Assembly (NCBI RefSeq): GCF_001580995.1
Contig: NZ_LHZU01000148.1
Location: forward strand, 174,207 to 238,206
From: Acetobacter senegalensis
Lineage (GTDB): Bacteria > Pseudomonadota > Alphaproteobacteria > Acetobacterales > Acetobacteraceae
Reading direction: 5' to 3'
Length of the DNA stretch: 64,000 nt
Below are positions 35,034 through 43,567 of the stretch, piece by piece (position 1 is the first letter of the stretch; every line of letters starts with the position of its first letter). The position numbers and the translations under genes are program-made. Below the pieces are notes generated by a model. That model saw only the letters and a program-made list of their open reading frames with translations, was not told the DNA's origin and searched no databases.

Positions 35034-36628
35034 GGCTGGCCTCCCGCAGTATCCGTCTCATCAACCCAGATGCTGCGGGCAAAATTGTAGCCCATCAATT
35101 GGCCACCCTGACGCGGGCGCAGGCCCCGGATGCGTGGATGATATCCATCCAGACTGGTGATGAAGTTGGGGATCGCTATTCCGGCATCCGTATGGATGAG
35201 TGTTTGCATGTCATCATACAGAGCACGGCGTTTTGCCTCATCGGGCTCACTCCGGCTGAGAACCAGAAGCTGGTCGAACTGTGCATTGCGCCAGTGCGAT
35301 TCATTCCATGGTGCAGTGGATGCAAAACTGAGCGCAAAGGTCATGTCCGCTGAGGCGCGTGGGTTTACATTGCCGAAGCCCAGGGGGAAACGCATCCATG
35401 ACTGGCTCCAGTAGCCATCGGCAGGCATGCGGCGCACATCCAACTGGAGGCCGATGCGTCGTGCGTCATTCTGGAGCAGCACCGCCATCTCGACGGATCC
35501 GTTGGCAGCGGGCGAGCAGATGAGCGGGGGAAGGCTCTGGTTTAAATAACCGCTGCGTCTAAGAAGAAATTTTGCCTGTTCCGGATCATAGCGGGTCTGA
35601 GGAAGATGCGCGTTGAAATCACGATGTTCAGGGGGTAGGGGCTGGTCATTCCCCATGCGACAGTAGCCAAGATAAATGGAATCACGCATCTGTTCGCGGT
35701 TGAACAGCAGCTTCATGGCGCGGATAAAGTCCGCGTTGCGGCCCGGTCCGACATCCTGCCGGATGGCAAGATTAGTGTAAGTACCTGTTGGGCTTTCCAT
35801 CACGGCAAGGCCACGTTTGCGCACAAGAGCGACAAGGCGCGGGTCTACGGCGGCAATAATATCGACATCGCCCGAGAGCAGGGCATTGTGTCGGGCCATG
35901 TCATCACTGATGGAAATTAACTCTAGACTGTCCACCCACACCCCGCCGGGGTTCCAGAAATTTGCGTTGCGCAAGGCAAGTGAACGCACGCCAGGCTGGA
36001 AAGCCGCACACGTAAAGGGACCTGTGCCATTGGCCTTATCAAATTGCGTTGTACCCTCGCGGATGATGGCAAAATTTGTCAGCCCGAGCACGGAGGGAAA
36101 CGTGATATTCGCGGTGTCTAGCTCAATGATGACATCCAACGGCCCATCTGCCCGTATGGTGCGCATGGCCATGGCCTGATAATGCACCTGCGAGCCAACA
36201 GTGGGATCTTTGTGCCGGAGAATGGAATACACAACATCGGCAGAAGTCAGCGGTGCTCCATCATGGAAGCAAACACCGCTGCGCAGCCGGATATGCCATG
36301 TCTTGAAGTCTGTGCTTTCAAGGCTTTCCGCCAGAGCCGGGCGTGGCGTCAGGGTCTCGTCCAGTGTGACAAGACCATCATAGAACATATTACCACGCAT
36401 ATAATCCGTCGCCATGGACTGGCGCGCGGGGTCCAGCGTGTCGCTCAGAGAACCTGTTGTGGAGGCAGCACGGACATGACCGCCCGTACGGGGAACGGGG
36501 CCAGTTTGGTTGGAAACAGAACTATTGGAGGCTGTTGCAAAAGCCGTGCCCGACCATGACTGTGTAGCACAAAAGCTGGCGGCTGCCAGATGTGCTCCCT
36601 GTTTTATCATGTTGCGTCGGTTCAGCAT
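35030..36628 (-). CDS. periplasmic solute-binding protein of the peptide/opine ABC importer (family 5)
   Basis: 532 residues of the extracellular solute-binding protein family 5. The N-terminus, MLNRRNMIKQGAHLAAASF, looks like a twin-arginine signal, so the protein may be exported folded. Family features include GGHVRAASTTGSLSDTLDPA, MFYDGLVTLDETLTPRPALAES and LRSGVCFHDGAPLTSADVVYS. The frame is open to 36688, but GGAG 7 bases before the ATG at 36628, together with the signal, sets the start. Ligands in this family range from peptides to opines, polyamine-like compounds and nickel, so specificity is open; the operon suggests an opine-like or amine conjugate. Confidence 0.87.
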   Translation of the reverse strand: MLNRRNMIKQGAHLAAASFCATQSWSGTAFATASNSSVSNQTGPVPRTGGHVRAASTTGSLSDTLDPARQSMATDYMRGNMFYDGLVTLDETLTPRPALAESLESTDFKTWHIRLRSGVCFHDGAPLTSADVVYSILRHKDPTVGSQVHYQAMAMRTIRADGPLDVIIELDTANITFPSVLGLTNFAIIREGTTQFDKANGTGPFTCAAFQPGVRSLALRNANFWNPGGVWVDSLELISISDDMARHNALLSGDVDIIAAVDPRLVALVRKRGLAVMESPTGTYTNLAIRQDVGPGRNADFIRAMKLLFNREQMRDSIYLGYCRMGNDQPLPPEHRDFNAHLPQTRYDPEQAKFLLRRSGYLNQSLPPLICSPAANGSVEMAVLLQNDARRIGLQLDVRRMPADGYWSQSWMRFPLGFGNVNPRASADMTFALSFASTAPWNESHWRNAQFDQLLVLSRSEPDEAKRRALYDDMQTLIHTDAGIAIPNFITSLDGYHPRIRGLRPRQGGQLMGYNFARSIWVDETDTAGGQP

Positions 36629-36717
36629 CAACACGCTCCGGCTGGGGGTAAAGAGCGGGACAGATGGGGGAGGGAATGTCTGCCACAACAGGGCACGCTC
36701 CTCCCCCGGCGTAGGGC

Positions 36718-37386
36718 TTACAGACCCAGAACGCCCGGCAGGCCCCCGATATCGGCAATTTCGGTGTAGCCGTAGTAGGGGGTGGAAGGTTCGTGCCCGC
36801 GGGCAACAAACACTTTGTTGCGGATGCCCAAATCATGCGCGGTCATCAGGTCATACCGCAGGGATGAAGAGACGTGCAGAATGTCTTCCGGCCCACATCC
36901 AAGGCCATCCAGCATGTATTCAAACGCGCGCATATGCGGTTTGTAGGCCTGCGCATCTTCTGCCGTAAACACGGCATGCACGGGAGCACCTAACTTGGCC
37001 ACGTTGGAGTGAATCTGCGTGTTGGATGCATTGGACAGAATGACTAGCGGAACTTCACTGGCAACTTTAGCCAGACCGGCCGGGACATCATCCCATGGGC
37101 CCCATGTTGGAACGGACTCATAAAACTTATTGGCAATTTCAGGAGAGAAATGGATTTTCCATTTCTTGCATGTGCGTTCCATCGCGTTGAGGAGCACATA
37201 GCGGTAGGGCTGCCAGGGGCCCAGCACCTCATCCAGCCGATAAGCCGCGAAGTCCTTGCAGAACTGCTCCATTCCTTCGGCAGGAATAACATCTGCGTAA
37301 AGCTCACGCGCCATGTCACTCATCCGGAAGCGGGTCAGGGTGCCATAGCAGTCAAACGTTACGAATTTCGGCCTGAACGTCGTCAT
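36718..37386 (-). CDS. type II haloacid-dehalogenase-like HAD hydrolase
   Basis: 222 residues, the standard length of L-2-haloacid dehalogenase-like proteins. Motif I is FDCYGTLTRF with Asp12; motif II is VILSNASNTQ; the motif III Lys is in AYKPHMRAFEYML; motif IV is LHVSSSLRYDLMTAHDLG. The dehalogenase Ser-x-Asn-x-x-Asp element appears as Ser-x-x-x-Asp without the Asn, so the substrate is probably not a haloacid. It lies between the oxidase genes and the ABC importer genes of one operon. It is the third HAD of this type in the window. Confidence 0.82.
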   Translation of the reverse strand: MTTFRPKFVTFDCYGTLTRFRMSDMARELYADVIPAEGMEQFCKDFAAYRLDEVLGPWQPYRYVLLNAMERTCKKWKIHFSPEIANKFYESVPTWGPWDDVPAGLAKVASEVPLVILSNASNTQIHSNVAKLGAPVHAVFTAEDAQAYKPHMRAFEYMLDGLGCGPEDILHVSSSLRYDLMTAHDLGIRNKVFVARGHEPSTPYYGYTEIADIGGLPGVLGL

Positions 37387-37572
37387 GATGTTTCTTGTCC
37401 GTCTGAGTTAATATTACGATATGACAACATGTATGGCGGGGGGAATGCTACTGCTTTTTTGCATTATGCAGCATAGAGTTCTGTATCTTGAAAAAAGGAC
37501 AACAGAATATGCTGCGTTAAAATTTCTTGTCCCTTACGAGGAAAAAATAGTCTGGCGTGTTCAAGCTGCTTA

Positions 37573-38736
37573 TTATGCAGCGGAGGCAGAAAACCGGGCA
37601 ATACTGAACGGTGCAAGGGGAATATCTGTTTGCCCTGTTGCAAGCAGGTCCGCCATGGTAGCCCCTACTCCCGGGCCAAGCTGGAACCCATGCCCACAAA
37701 AACCAAAGGCGTAATAAAGTCCCGGAACGCGCGGGCTGGCACCCATGACGGGCAGATCGTCTTCGGTATAGCCTTCAATGCCCGTCCATGTGCGGATTAC
37801 GCGCAGGCGAGCAAAATCAGGGAGAATGCGTTGCAGATGAGGCATTTGCCGCACGGTATTCAATGGGTCCAACCGGGCTCGTTTCGCCACAAGGTCCACG
37901 GTGCCACGCAGGCCGCCCCCAAAGACGATATTGCCGCGCTCGATCTGCCGTAGGTAAACGCCTTCTTCTTCCACCCATGATGCATAGCCAATAACAGGCT
38001 GAATACGGTAGGGCACGGGTTCTGTGACGCCCATTTGCGGTGCTTTGGGGGTCAGGCGCAGGTCATCACCGAAAGCTGAGGCCATTTTCTGCCCCCATGC
38101 TCCGGTGGAGATTTGAAGCAGAGGCGCCGTAAAGCGTTGGCCCTTCGCCGTTTCCACCACAAAATCTTCAGAAGTGCGGGTAATGTTATTGACTTCCGCT
38201 CCTTCAAGAACAGTAGCACCAGCCCGGCGTGCTGCTCGGCCAAAGGCCGGGGCTGCAAGGCGGGGATTGGCATGGCCATCAAGCGGGGAAAAGGATGCGC
38301 AATCCACATCCGGAGCAAGCATGGGAAAACGCTCTACGGCTTTACGTCCGCTGTAAAGTTCCAGCTCCAGACCATAGGGTTTGCAGTCCTGCGCATATTG
38401 TTCCAGTCGCGCACTGTCCTGCTTCTTGAAGGCAACCCGTACATGCCCGCTGGGCAGAAATTCGACGTCCTCCCCAATCAGTTCAGGCAGGCGACCCCAG
38501 ATTGCACGGGAGCGGTTGGCAAGTGGTAGCTGTGGCAAAAAGCGCCCCTGACGGCGGACATTGCCAAAATTGGTGCCCGATGCGTACTGGCCTACCAGAT
38601 CACGTTCCAGCAAAATAACCGAGAGTCCGCGCTGACGTGCAAAAAATGCGGTTGCGGCTCCCATCAGGCCGCCGCCGACAATAATCACATCGGCCCGCGC
38701 AGTGGTGGGTGTAACAGGCAGGGCAGGGTGGCTCAT
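37573..38736 (-). CDS. FAD-dependent D-amino-acid/opine oxidase subunit (DAO family)
   Basis: 387 residues. The FAD fold is at the N-terminus (DVIIVGGGLMGAATAFFARQ), with the DAO-type TNFGNVRRQGRF near 55-67 and the C-terminal YYAFGFCGHGFQLGPGVG. With the two upstream genes it makes up the three-part arrangement seen in opine (octopine/nopaline) oxidases, D-hydroxyproline dehydrogenases and hydrogen cyanide synthase. This subunit holds the substrate-oxidising FAD. It overlaps the preceding gene by four bases. No signal peptide; likely membrane-associated or cytoplasmic. Confidence 0.84.
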   Translation of the reverse strand: MSHPALPVTPTTARADVIIVGGGLMGAATAFFARQRGLSVILLERDLVGQYASGTNFGNVRRQGRFLPQLPLANRSRAIWGRLPELIGEDVEFLPSGHVRVAFKKQDSARLEQYAQDCKPYGLELELYSGRKAVERFPMLAPDVDCASFSPLDGHANPRLAAPAFGRAARRAGATVLEGAEVNNITRTSEDFVVETAKGQRFTAPLLQISTGAWGQKMASAFGDDLRLTPKAPQMGVTEPVPYRIQPVIGYASWVEEEGVYLRQIERGNIVFGGGLRGTVDLVAKRARLDPLNTVRQMPHLQRILPDFARLRVIRTWTGIEGYTEDDLPVMGASPRVPGLYYAFGFCGHGFQLGPGVGATMADLLATGQTDIPLAPFSIARFSASAA

Positions 38737-40118
38737 GTCATAATACCCCGAATTTTGGCAGGTAGTGGTTTAACCGGGGCAGCGCTACGAATACGTCCGG
38801 CTTCTTCAATGGGTATCTTGCGGGCTGCAGCCAGAATTTCGGCTCCCGCCAGGCCGCACATACGGCCCTGACACCGGCCCATGCCCACACGAACAAACGC
38901 CTTGGCGCGGTTGACTTCCGGAGCATCCAGCGGGCCTGCTGCGCGCCGAATGTCTCCGGCAGTCACGTTTTCACAACGGCAGACAACAGTCTCATCCGGC
39001 AGATCAGCCGCATTCTTCCACGGCCATGGAAAACCTGTTTCCAGCCCGTGCCGGAATGCGTTCATGGGCTTGAGGGCCGCGCGAAGGCGGCTGATGTCTT
39101 TCCGGGCGGTGGGATAGCCAAGATCTTCAAGGCAGCGCAGTGCGGCCAGTGCCCCAGCACTTTCCGCCGCATCGGCTCCACGGATGCCTGCTCCGTCACC
39201 AGCCAGATAGATTCCTTTTTGCGATGTCGCCCCATCTTCATCCGTGACAGGCAGCCACTGGCGGGAGAGGGCATCAAATGCAAAATCACACTTCAGCAGG
39301 TCAGCAAGCTGTGTTTCTGATCGCAGGCCATAGCCTATGCCTACGGCATCACCAGCTGTGTGACGAACCTGCCCTTGGGCATTGCGCCATGTCACGCCGC
39401 GTACCCTCAGATCCGTACCGTCTTCCTGCGGGTCTATCCTTACAGGTGTGATGCCTGAATGAAGAGGCACACCCGCCCGCAGCAGGTCAGCCATGTAGCG
39501 CATTCCCTGTGCCAGAATGGCTGGACGATGGCGCAGGCCACTTAGTCCTTTCATGCGTGTTTTGAAAGAGGACGTATCCAGAACCGCGTGGGGTTTGACC
39601 CCGGCGCGTAGATATTGCCAAGCGACCAGATACAGCAGGGGCCCCGTTCCCATGAAGACCGGTGCGGCTCCAATGGTGCAGGCCTGCGCCTTGAGCGCGA
39701 TCTGCGCACCCCCCAGAGTGAACACGCCCGGCAAGGTCCAGCCAGGGCAGGGCATGATGCGGTCCGTGGCCCCTGCGGCAATAATCATGGCATCAAACGG
39801 CAAAGCCTGAGCGTGCTGATTATGTTCTGTCAGCAACTGGTTGCTGGATACGCCCCATGCCAGAGTTTCGGGGCGATAATCTATATGAGGTAAAAGGGCC
39901 TTGAAAGCAGTGTGCAGAGCTGTCGCAGCGCCTGCGGAAGCGCCATAGAGTTTAGCGGCGGGACGCGAGAAATTTTCCGGCTGCCGGCGATAAATCTGGC
40001 CACCCTGCTGGCGGTTTTCATCCAGCACAACAGGGCGAAGGCCGGCCTGAGCAAGAGTTTGTGCTGCGCGTGTGCCTGCGGGGCCGGCCCCTATAACAAT
40101 GACTACTGGCTTGTCCAT
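38733..40118 (-). CDS. opine-oxidase-A-like FAD/NAD(P) oxidoreductase with [2Fe-2S] tail
   Basis: 461 residues. An N-terminal dinucleotide fold (VVIVIGAGPAGTRAAQTLA), a central pyridine-nucleotide-disulfide-type domain with YLAGDGAGIRGADAAES, and a C-terminal BFD-like [2Fe-2S] domain (about 375-430) with VCRCENVTAGD and MGRCQGRMCG. This is the layout of OoxA/HcnB-type subunits. It passes electrons from the DAO-type subunit through iron-sulfur centres. Its start lies inside the end of the ferredoxin-like gene (16-base overlap). Confidence 0.84.
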   Translation of the reverse strand: MDKPVVIVIGAGPAGTRAAQTLAQAGLRPVVLDENRQQGGQIYRRQPENFSRPAAKLYGASAGAATALHTAFKALLPHIDYRPETLAWGVSSNQLLTEHNQHAQALPFDAMIIAAGATDRIMPCPGWTLPGVFTLGGAQIALKAQACTIGAAPVFMGTGPLLYLVAWQYLRAGVKPHAVLDTSSFKTRMKGLSGLRHRPAILAQGMRYMADLLRAGVPLHSGITPVRIDPQEDGTDLRVRGVTWRNAQGQVRHTAGDAVGIGYGLRSETQLADLLKCDFAFDALSRQWLPVTDEDGATSQKGIYLAGDGAGIRGADAAESAGALAALRCLEDLGYPTARKDISRLRAALKPMNAFRHGLETGFPWPWKNAADLPDETVVCRCENVTAGDIRRAAGPLDAPEVNRAKAFVRVGMGRCQGRMCGLAGAEILAAARKIPIEEAGRIRSAAPVKPLPAKIRGIMT

Positions 40119-40402
40119 GGCACCTCTGCTGTCACAATACGCAGGCCCGAAGAAACAGGCGTGGAACAGGCGCGCAGTTCATCGCCGGTTTCTGTCCATA
40201 CACGGCAGTCCTGACACGCTCCCATAAGGCAGAATCCTGCTCTGGGTTTTTTATCGAATTCGTTCAAGCGAAGCTGGCTGCCCGCCAGGAGTAGTGCTGT
40301 CAGAAGTGTATCTCCTTCCAGCGCGGTGACAGGCTGCCCGTCGACTGTAATGGTGATGTGTGGCCGTTCTGTTTCGGCCACGCGTCGAAAAAGTCCCTTC
40401 AT
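40103..40402 (-). CDS. small [2Fe-2S] subunit of an opine-oxidase-like dehydrogenase
   Basis: 99 residues. A plant-ferredoxin-like fold with cysteines at 58, 63, 66 and 79 (GFCLMGACQDCRVW and LRACSTPV), matching the C-x4-C-x2-C-x12-C pattern of HcnA and opine oxidase small subunits. It binds one [2Fe-2S] cluster and bridges the two FAD subunits. It sits first in the three-gene block and overlaps the next gene by 16 bases. Confidence 0.86.
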   Translation of the reverse strand: MKGLFRRVAETERPHITITVDGQPVTALEGDTLLTALLLAGSQLRLNEFDKKPRAGFCLMGACQDCRVWTETGDELRACSTPVSSGLRIVTAEVPWTSQ

Positions 40403-40458
40403 ACGGGAGAACCTCCTGCCGTGCGCCCTAGCGGGAGTGTACGCCAGGGCAGAGTGCT

Positions 40459-41838
40459 TCAGGCAATAGCTGCGGCAATATCCTTGTCATCCAGTAGTGC
40501 ATTCAGTACGATTTCGATACGGTCGCACAGAATATCCGTTTCTTCCAGTGTCAGGCAAAGGGGCGGGGCCAGCCCGATAATGTCATCCCCGAAGGCGCGG
40601 AACAGAACACCTTTTTCATAACCGATCCGGGCGAGCTTTTTAGAGATGCCAAGAGACGCTGCGGGTTTTGTTTTGGCAGCTTTGTCTGTCACCAGTTCGA
40701 TAGCGCCGAGCATGCCGATTGAGCGTGCATCCCCAACCAGCGGATGGTCTTTCATTGCGGCGAGGCGGGTCGCCAGATGGTGGCCTGACGTCACACCGTT
40801 TTCCAGTAGGCCGTTCTGGTACAGGTCCAGTACGGCAAGGCCGATAGCGGCACTCACCGGGTGAGCGCTGTAGGTCATGCCATGCCCCACAGCAACACCC
40901 GGCGGCGTGGCATCTCGAACGGTGGCATACATGCCTTCACTCATGAAGACAGCTCCCATGGGCGCGTAGCCTGAGGTCAGGCCTTTGGCCACTGTCATCA
41001 TATCCGGCACAACGCCTTCGTGCTCGCAGGCAAACAGCGGGCCTGTGCGGCCAAAGCCAGTGATGACTTCATCCGTGACAAACAGAATGTCCAGTTCTCG
41101 GCAGGCATTGCGCATGGCCGTCAACCAGCCTTTGGGAGGAATGGCTACGCCGCCGGAACCCTGCACGGGTTCGCAGAAAAAGGCTGCGACATGCTCAGGT
41201 CCACCCAATTCTGTCACCTTGTTGCGAAGGTCAGAAACGGATGCAGCAATAATCGCAGCCGCGTCCGGCCCTTTTGGGTGGTGATATGGGTCCGGGCTGG
41301 AAATATGGTGCTGCCATGCCAGCGGCACATCTGCATCGCGATGGAAGGCGGCAAGCGCCGTGAGTCCGGCACCAGTATAGGTGCTGCCGTGGTAGCCGCG
41401 CGCAAGACCAATGACATGGCGTTTCTCCGGGGTGCCGCGTGCATGCTGATAGAAGCGGATAAAGCGCAGGGCGCTATCCACCGCATCAGAACCGCCTTGT
41501 GAGAAAAAGACACGGTTCAGGTCGCCCGGTGTAACCGCAGCAAGGCGGGAGGCGAGGGTAATGGCGCTCTCGCTTGCAAAGCCAAAATAGCCGGTGGCGT
41601 AAGGCAGGCGTATCATCTGTTCTGTGGCGGCTTGTACAACGCTCTGCTGGCCGTAACCGACATTGACGCACCACAGACCGGCAAAGCCATCAAGCAGCGT
41701 GTTTCCGTCAATATCCTTCAGCCATGCCCCTTGGCCGGACTGGAGGATACGAGGACCATATTCTTCCTGATCACGCCATGATGAGACCGGATGGATGAGG
41801 TGAGCGCGATCAAGAGCGGCGAGTGTCTCTGGAGTCAT
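40459..41838 (-). CDS. class III PLP aminotransferase (omega-amino-acid/polyamine type)
   Basis: 459 residues, fold type I. YHGSTYTGAGLTAL near 150, the PLP-binding Asp in FVTDEVITGFGRTG, and the Schiff-base Lys in TVAKGLTSGYAP are all present. Family members transfer the terminal amino group of putrescine, GABA or beta-alanine to pyruvate or 2-oxoglutarate. As first gene of the minus-strand operon that includes succinate-semialdehyde dehydrogenase, GABA or putrescine-derived amines are the likely substrates. It stands 56 bases upstream of the small [2Fe-2S] gene. Confidence 0.86.
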   Translation of the reverse strand: MTPETLAALDRAHLIHPVSSWRDQEEYGPRILQSGQGAWLKDIDGNTLLDGFAGLWCVNVGYGQQSVVQAATEQMIRLPYATGYFGFASESAITLASRLAAVTPGDLNRVFFSQGGSDAVDSALRFIRFYQHARGTPEKRHVIGLARGYHGSTYTGAGLTALAAFHRDADVPLAWQHHISSPDPYHHPKGPDAAAIIAASVSDLRNKVTELGGPEHVAAFFCEPVQGSGGVAIPPKGWLTAMRNACRELDILFVTDEVITGFGRTGPLFACEHEGVVPDMMTVAKGLTSGYAPMGAVFMSEGMYATVRDATPPGVAVGHGMTYSAHPVSAAIGLAVLDLYQNGLLENGVTSGHHLATRLAAMKDHPLVGDARSIGMLGAIELVTDKAAKTKPAASLGISKKLARIGYEKGVLFRAFGDDIIGLAPPLCLTLEETDILCDRIEIVLNALLDDKDIAAAIA

Positions 41839-42081
41839 GACGTTTGAGGTCCGTTGTGTTGTTGCCCGTTGTTTTCCTATGCGGGCTGGCGGAAAAAATA
41901 TGGTGCCATAAGCAAAGGATGTGAAAGTGGATTGTGCTGTTCTGAGCGGGAGGTCAGTAAGAATGCGTTAAATTGCCGTGAGGTCTGTTTTAGCGTTTGC
42001 ATTGGGGTAAAGATCAAGGAAAATACGATACCGAAATGACATGACAGGTGTTTGTGCCACAAGGGTGCAGGGGAAAAGAGC
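41839..42081. promoter_or_regulatory. divergent promoter region of the amine-catabolic operons
   Basis: 243 bases between the start of the aminotransferase gene (minus) and the aldehyde dehydrogenase gene (plus). Both promoters should lie here, possibly controlled by the Lrp-type regulator encoded at 29409. No clear palindrome was found by eye. Confidence 0.45.
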
Positions 42082-43560
42082 GTGATCGATCTCAGCTTTC
42101 GTCCAGAAGATATTACGCTGCCTGTGGGGCATTTTCTGTCTGGAAAGGTTGTTTCAGGTGGAAAGGATATTGCTGTTACCAGCCCCGGTAATGGCAGTCT
42201 TCTGGCTTATGTGCCTGAGGCTGGCCCTGAGCTGGTGCATGAAGCAGCACAAACTGCTGCTCGTGTTCAGCGCGAGAGTGGCTGGGCGACTTGCGCGCCG
42301 AGGGAGCGAGCACGGGTGCTGCGGCGCTGGGCTGATCTTGTTGAGCAGCACAGTATGGAACTGGCCCGGCTGGAAACTGTGTGCTCAACCCGCCCCATTA
42401 CTCAGACTGTAGGGTGGGATATTCCTTTCCTTGCTGAAGGAATAAGATTTTTTTCCGAATATTGCGATAAGATTGGCGGGGATGTGGCGGCAACATCTTC
42501 CAGCTTGTTGGGAATGGCCATTTACGAACCCTACGGTGTGACTGGTGCTATCGCTCCGTGGAATTTCCCGCTGGTCATGGCAAGTTGGAAGGTCGTGCCT
42601 TCTCTTGCTGCAGGGAATGGAACGGTTCTCAAACCTTCGGAAATGACGCCATTTTCTGCTGTGCGCCTGGCTGAGCTTGCGGTGGAAGCCGGGATGCCAG
42701 CAGGTTTGTTCAATGTGGTGCAGGGTACCGGGCTGGCGACTGGTGAGGCTATCTGCCGCCATCCGGATATCGGTAAACTCAGTTTTACCGGTTCCACCCG
42801 GACGGGTATTGCTGTCATGAAAGCCGCGGCAGAAAGCGGCCCCAAGCCAGTTACTCTGGAGCTGGGGGGGAAAAGTCCTCAGCTGGTATTTAATGATATT
42901 TCCTCCGTAGATGAGGTTGCCGACCGTATCTTCCGGGCCTTTACAGGCAATGCTGGGCAGGTCTGTGTGACAGGGTCTCGCCTGATTGTGCAACGTGGGG
43001 TGGCAGAACCATTAATTGCGGCACTTGTTGCCCGCTGTGGTCAGGTTGCAGCTTTTGCTCCATGGGCTGCAGCAGCCAGTTATTCGCCCATTATTTCAGA
43101 ACCACAGGCACAGCGCATTCTAAACCTTGTGGAAAACAGCGTGAAAGCCGGGGCGCAAAGCCTTGCTCCCTGTCTGCGTATGAACAGTGAGGAAGGTGGC
43201 ATTTTCCTGTCTCCCGGCATCCTGCTGGTGACGGATGTCAAATCTCCTGTATGGCAAGAAGAAGTGTTTGGTCCCGTTCTGGCCGTGCAGACTTTTGATG
43301 ATGATGACGAGGCTTTTGCTCTGGCAGAGCACCCTGTGTACGGGCTGGCGGCAGGGGTTCATACAGCCAGCATGTCCAGAGCAATGCGGGCCATCCGGAC
43401 ACTCAAGGCCGGTACTGTCTGGGTCAATCGTTACGGCCGATCGTCAGATTTTGTAATCCCGACGGGTGGATTTGGCGGATCAGGTATTGGCAAGGATCTG
43501 GGGCGACAGGCTTTTGAGGCTAATCTCCGGCTCAAAAGCGTGCTGATGGCAGTGGAGTAA
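42082..43560 (+). CDS. aldehyde dehydrogenase family protein
   Basis: 492 residues. APWNFPLVMASWK near 164, FTGSTRTG, ELGGKSPQLVF with the general-base Glu, and the catalytic Cys in GNAGQVCVTGSRL. It oxidises an aldehyde to the acid with NAD(P); 4-aminobutanal or a related aminoaldehyde is a reasonable guess given the neighbours. A TTG at 42052 is in frame, but GTG at 42082 with AGGGGA just upstream gives a normal start (MIDLSFRPEDI). It is followed after 7 bases by an M20 amidohydrolase gene. Confidence 0.82.
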   Translation: MIDLSFRPEDITLPVGHFLSGKVVSGGKDIAVTSPGNGSLLAYVPEAGPELVHEAAQTAARVQRESGWATCAPRERARVLRRWADLVEQHSMELARLETVCSTRPITQTVGWDIPFLAEGIRFFSEYCDKIGGDVAATSSSLLGMAIYEPYGVTGAIAPWNFPLVMASWKVVPSLAAGNGTVLKPSEMTPFSAVRLAELAVEAGMPAGLFNVVQGTGLATGEAICRHPDIGKLSFTGSTRTGIAVMKAAAESGPKPVTLELGGKSPQLVFNDISSVDEVADRIFRAFTGNAGQVCVTGSRLIVQRGVAEPLIAALVARCGQVAAFAPWAAAASYSPIISEPQAQRILNLVENSVKAGAQSLAPCLRMNSEEGGIFLSPGILLVTDVKSPVWQEEVFGPVLAVQTFDDDDEAFALAEHPVYGLAAGVHTASMSRAMRAIRTLKAGTVWVNRYGRSSDFVIPTGGFGGSGIGKDLGRQAFEANLRLKSVLMAVE

Positions 43561-43567
43561 GCAGACA

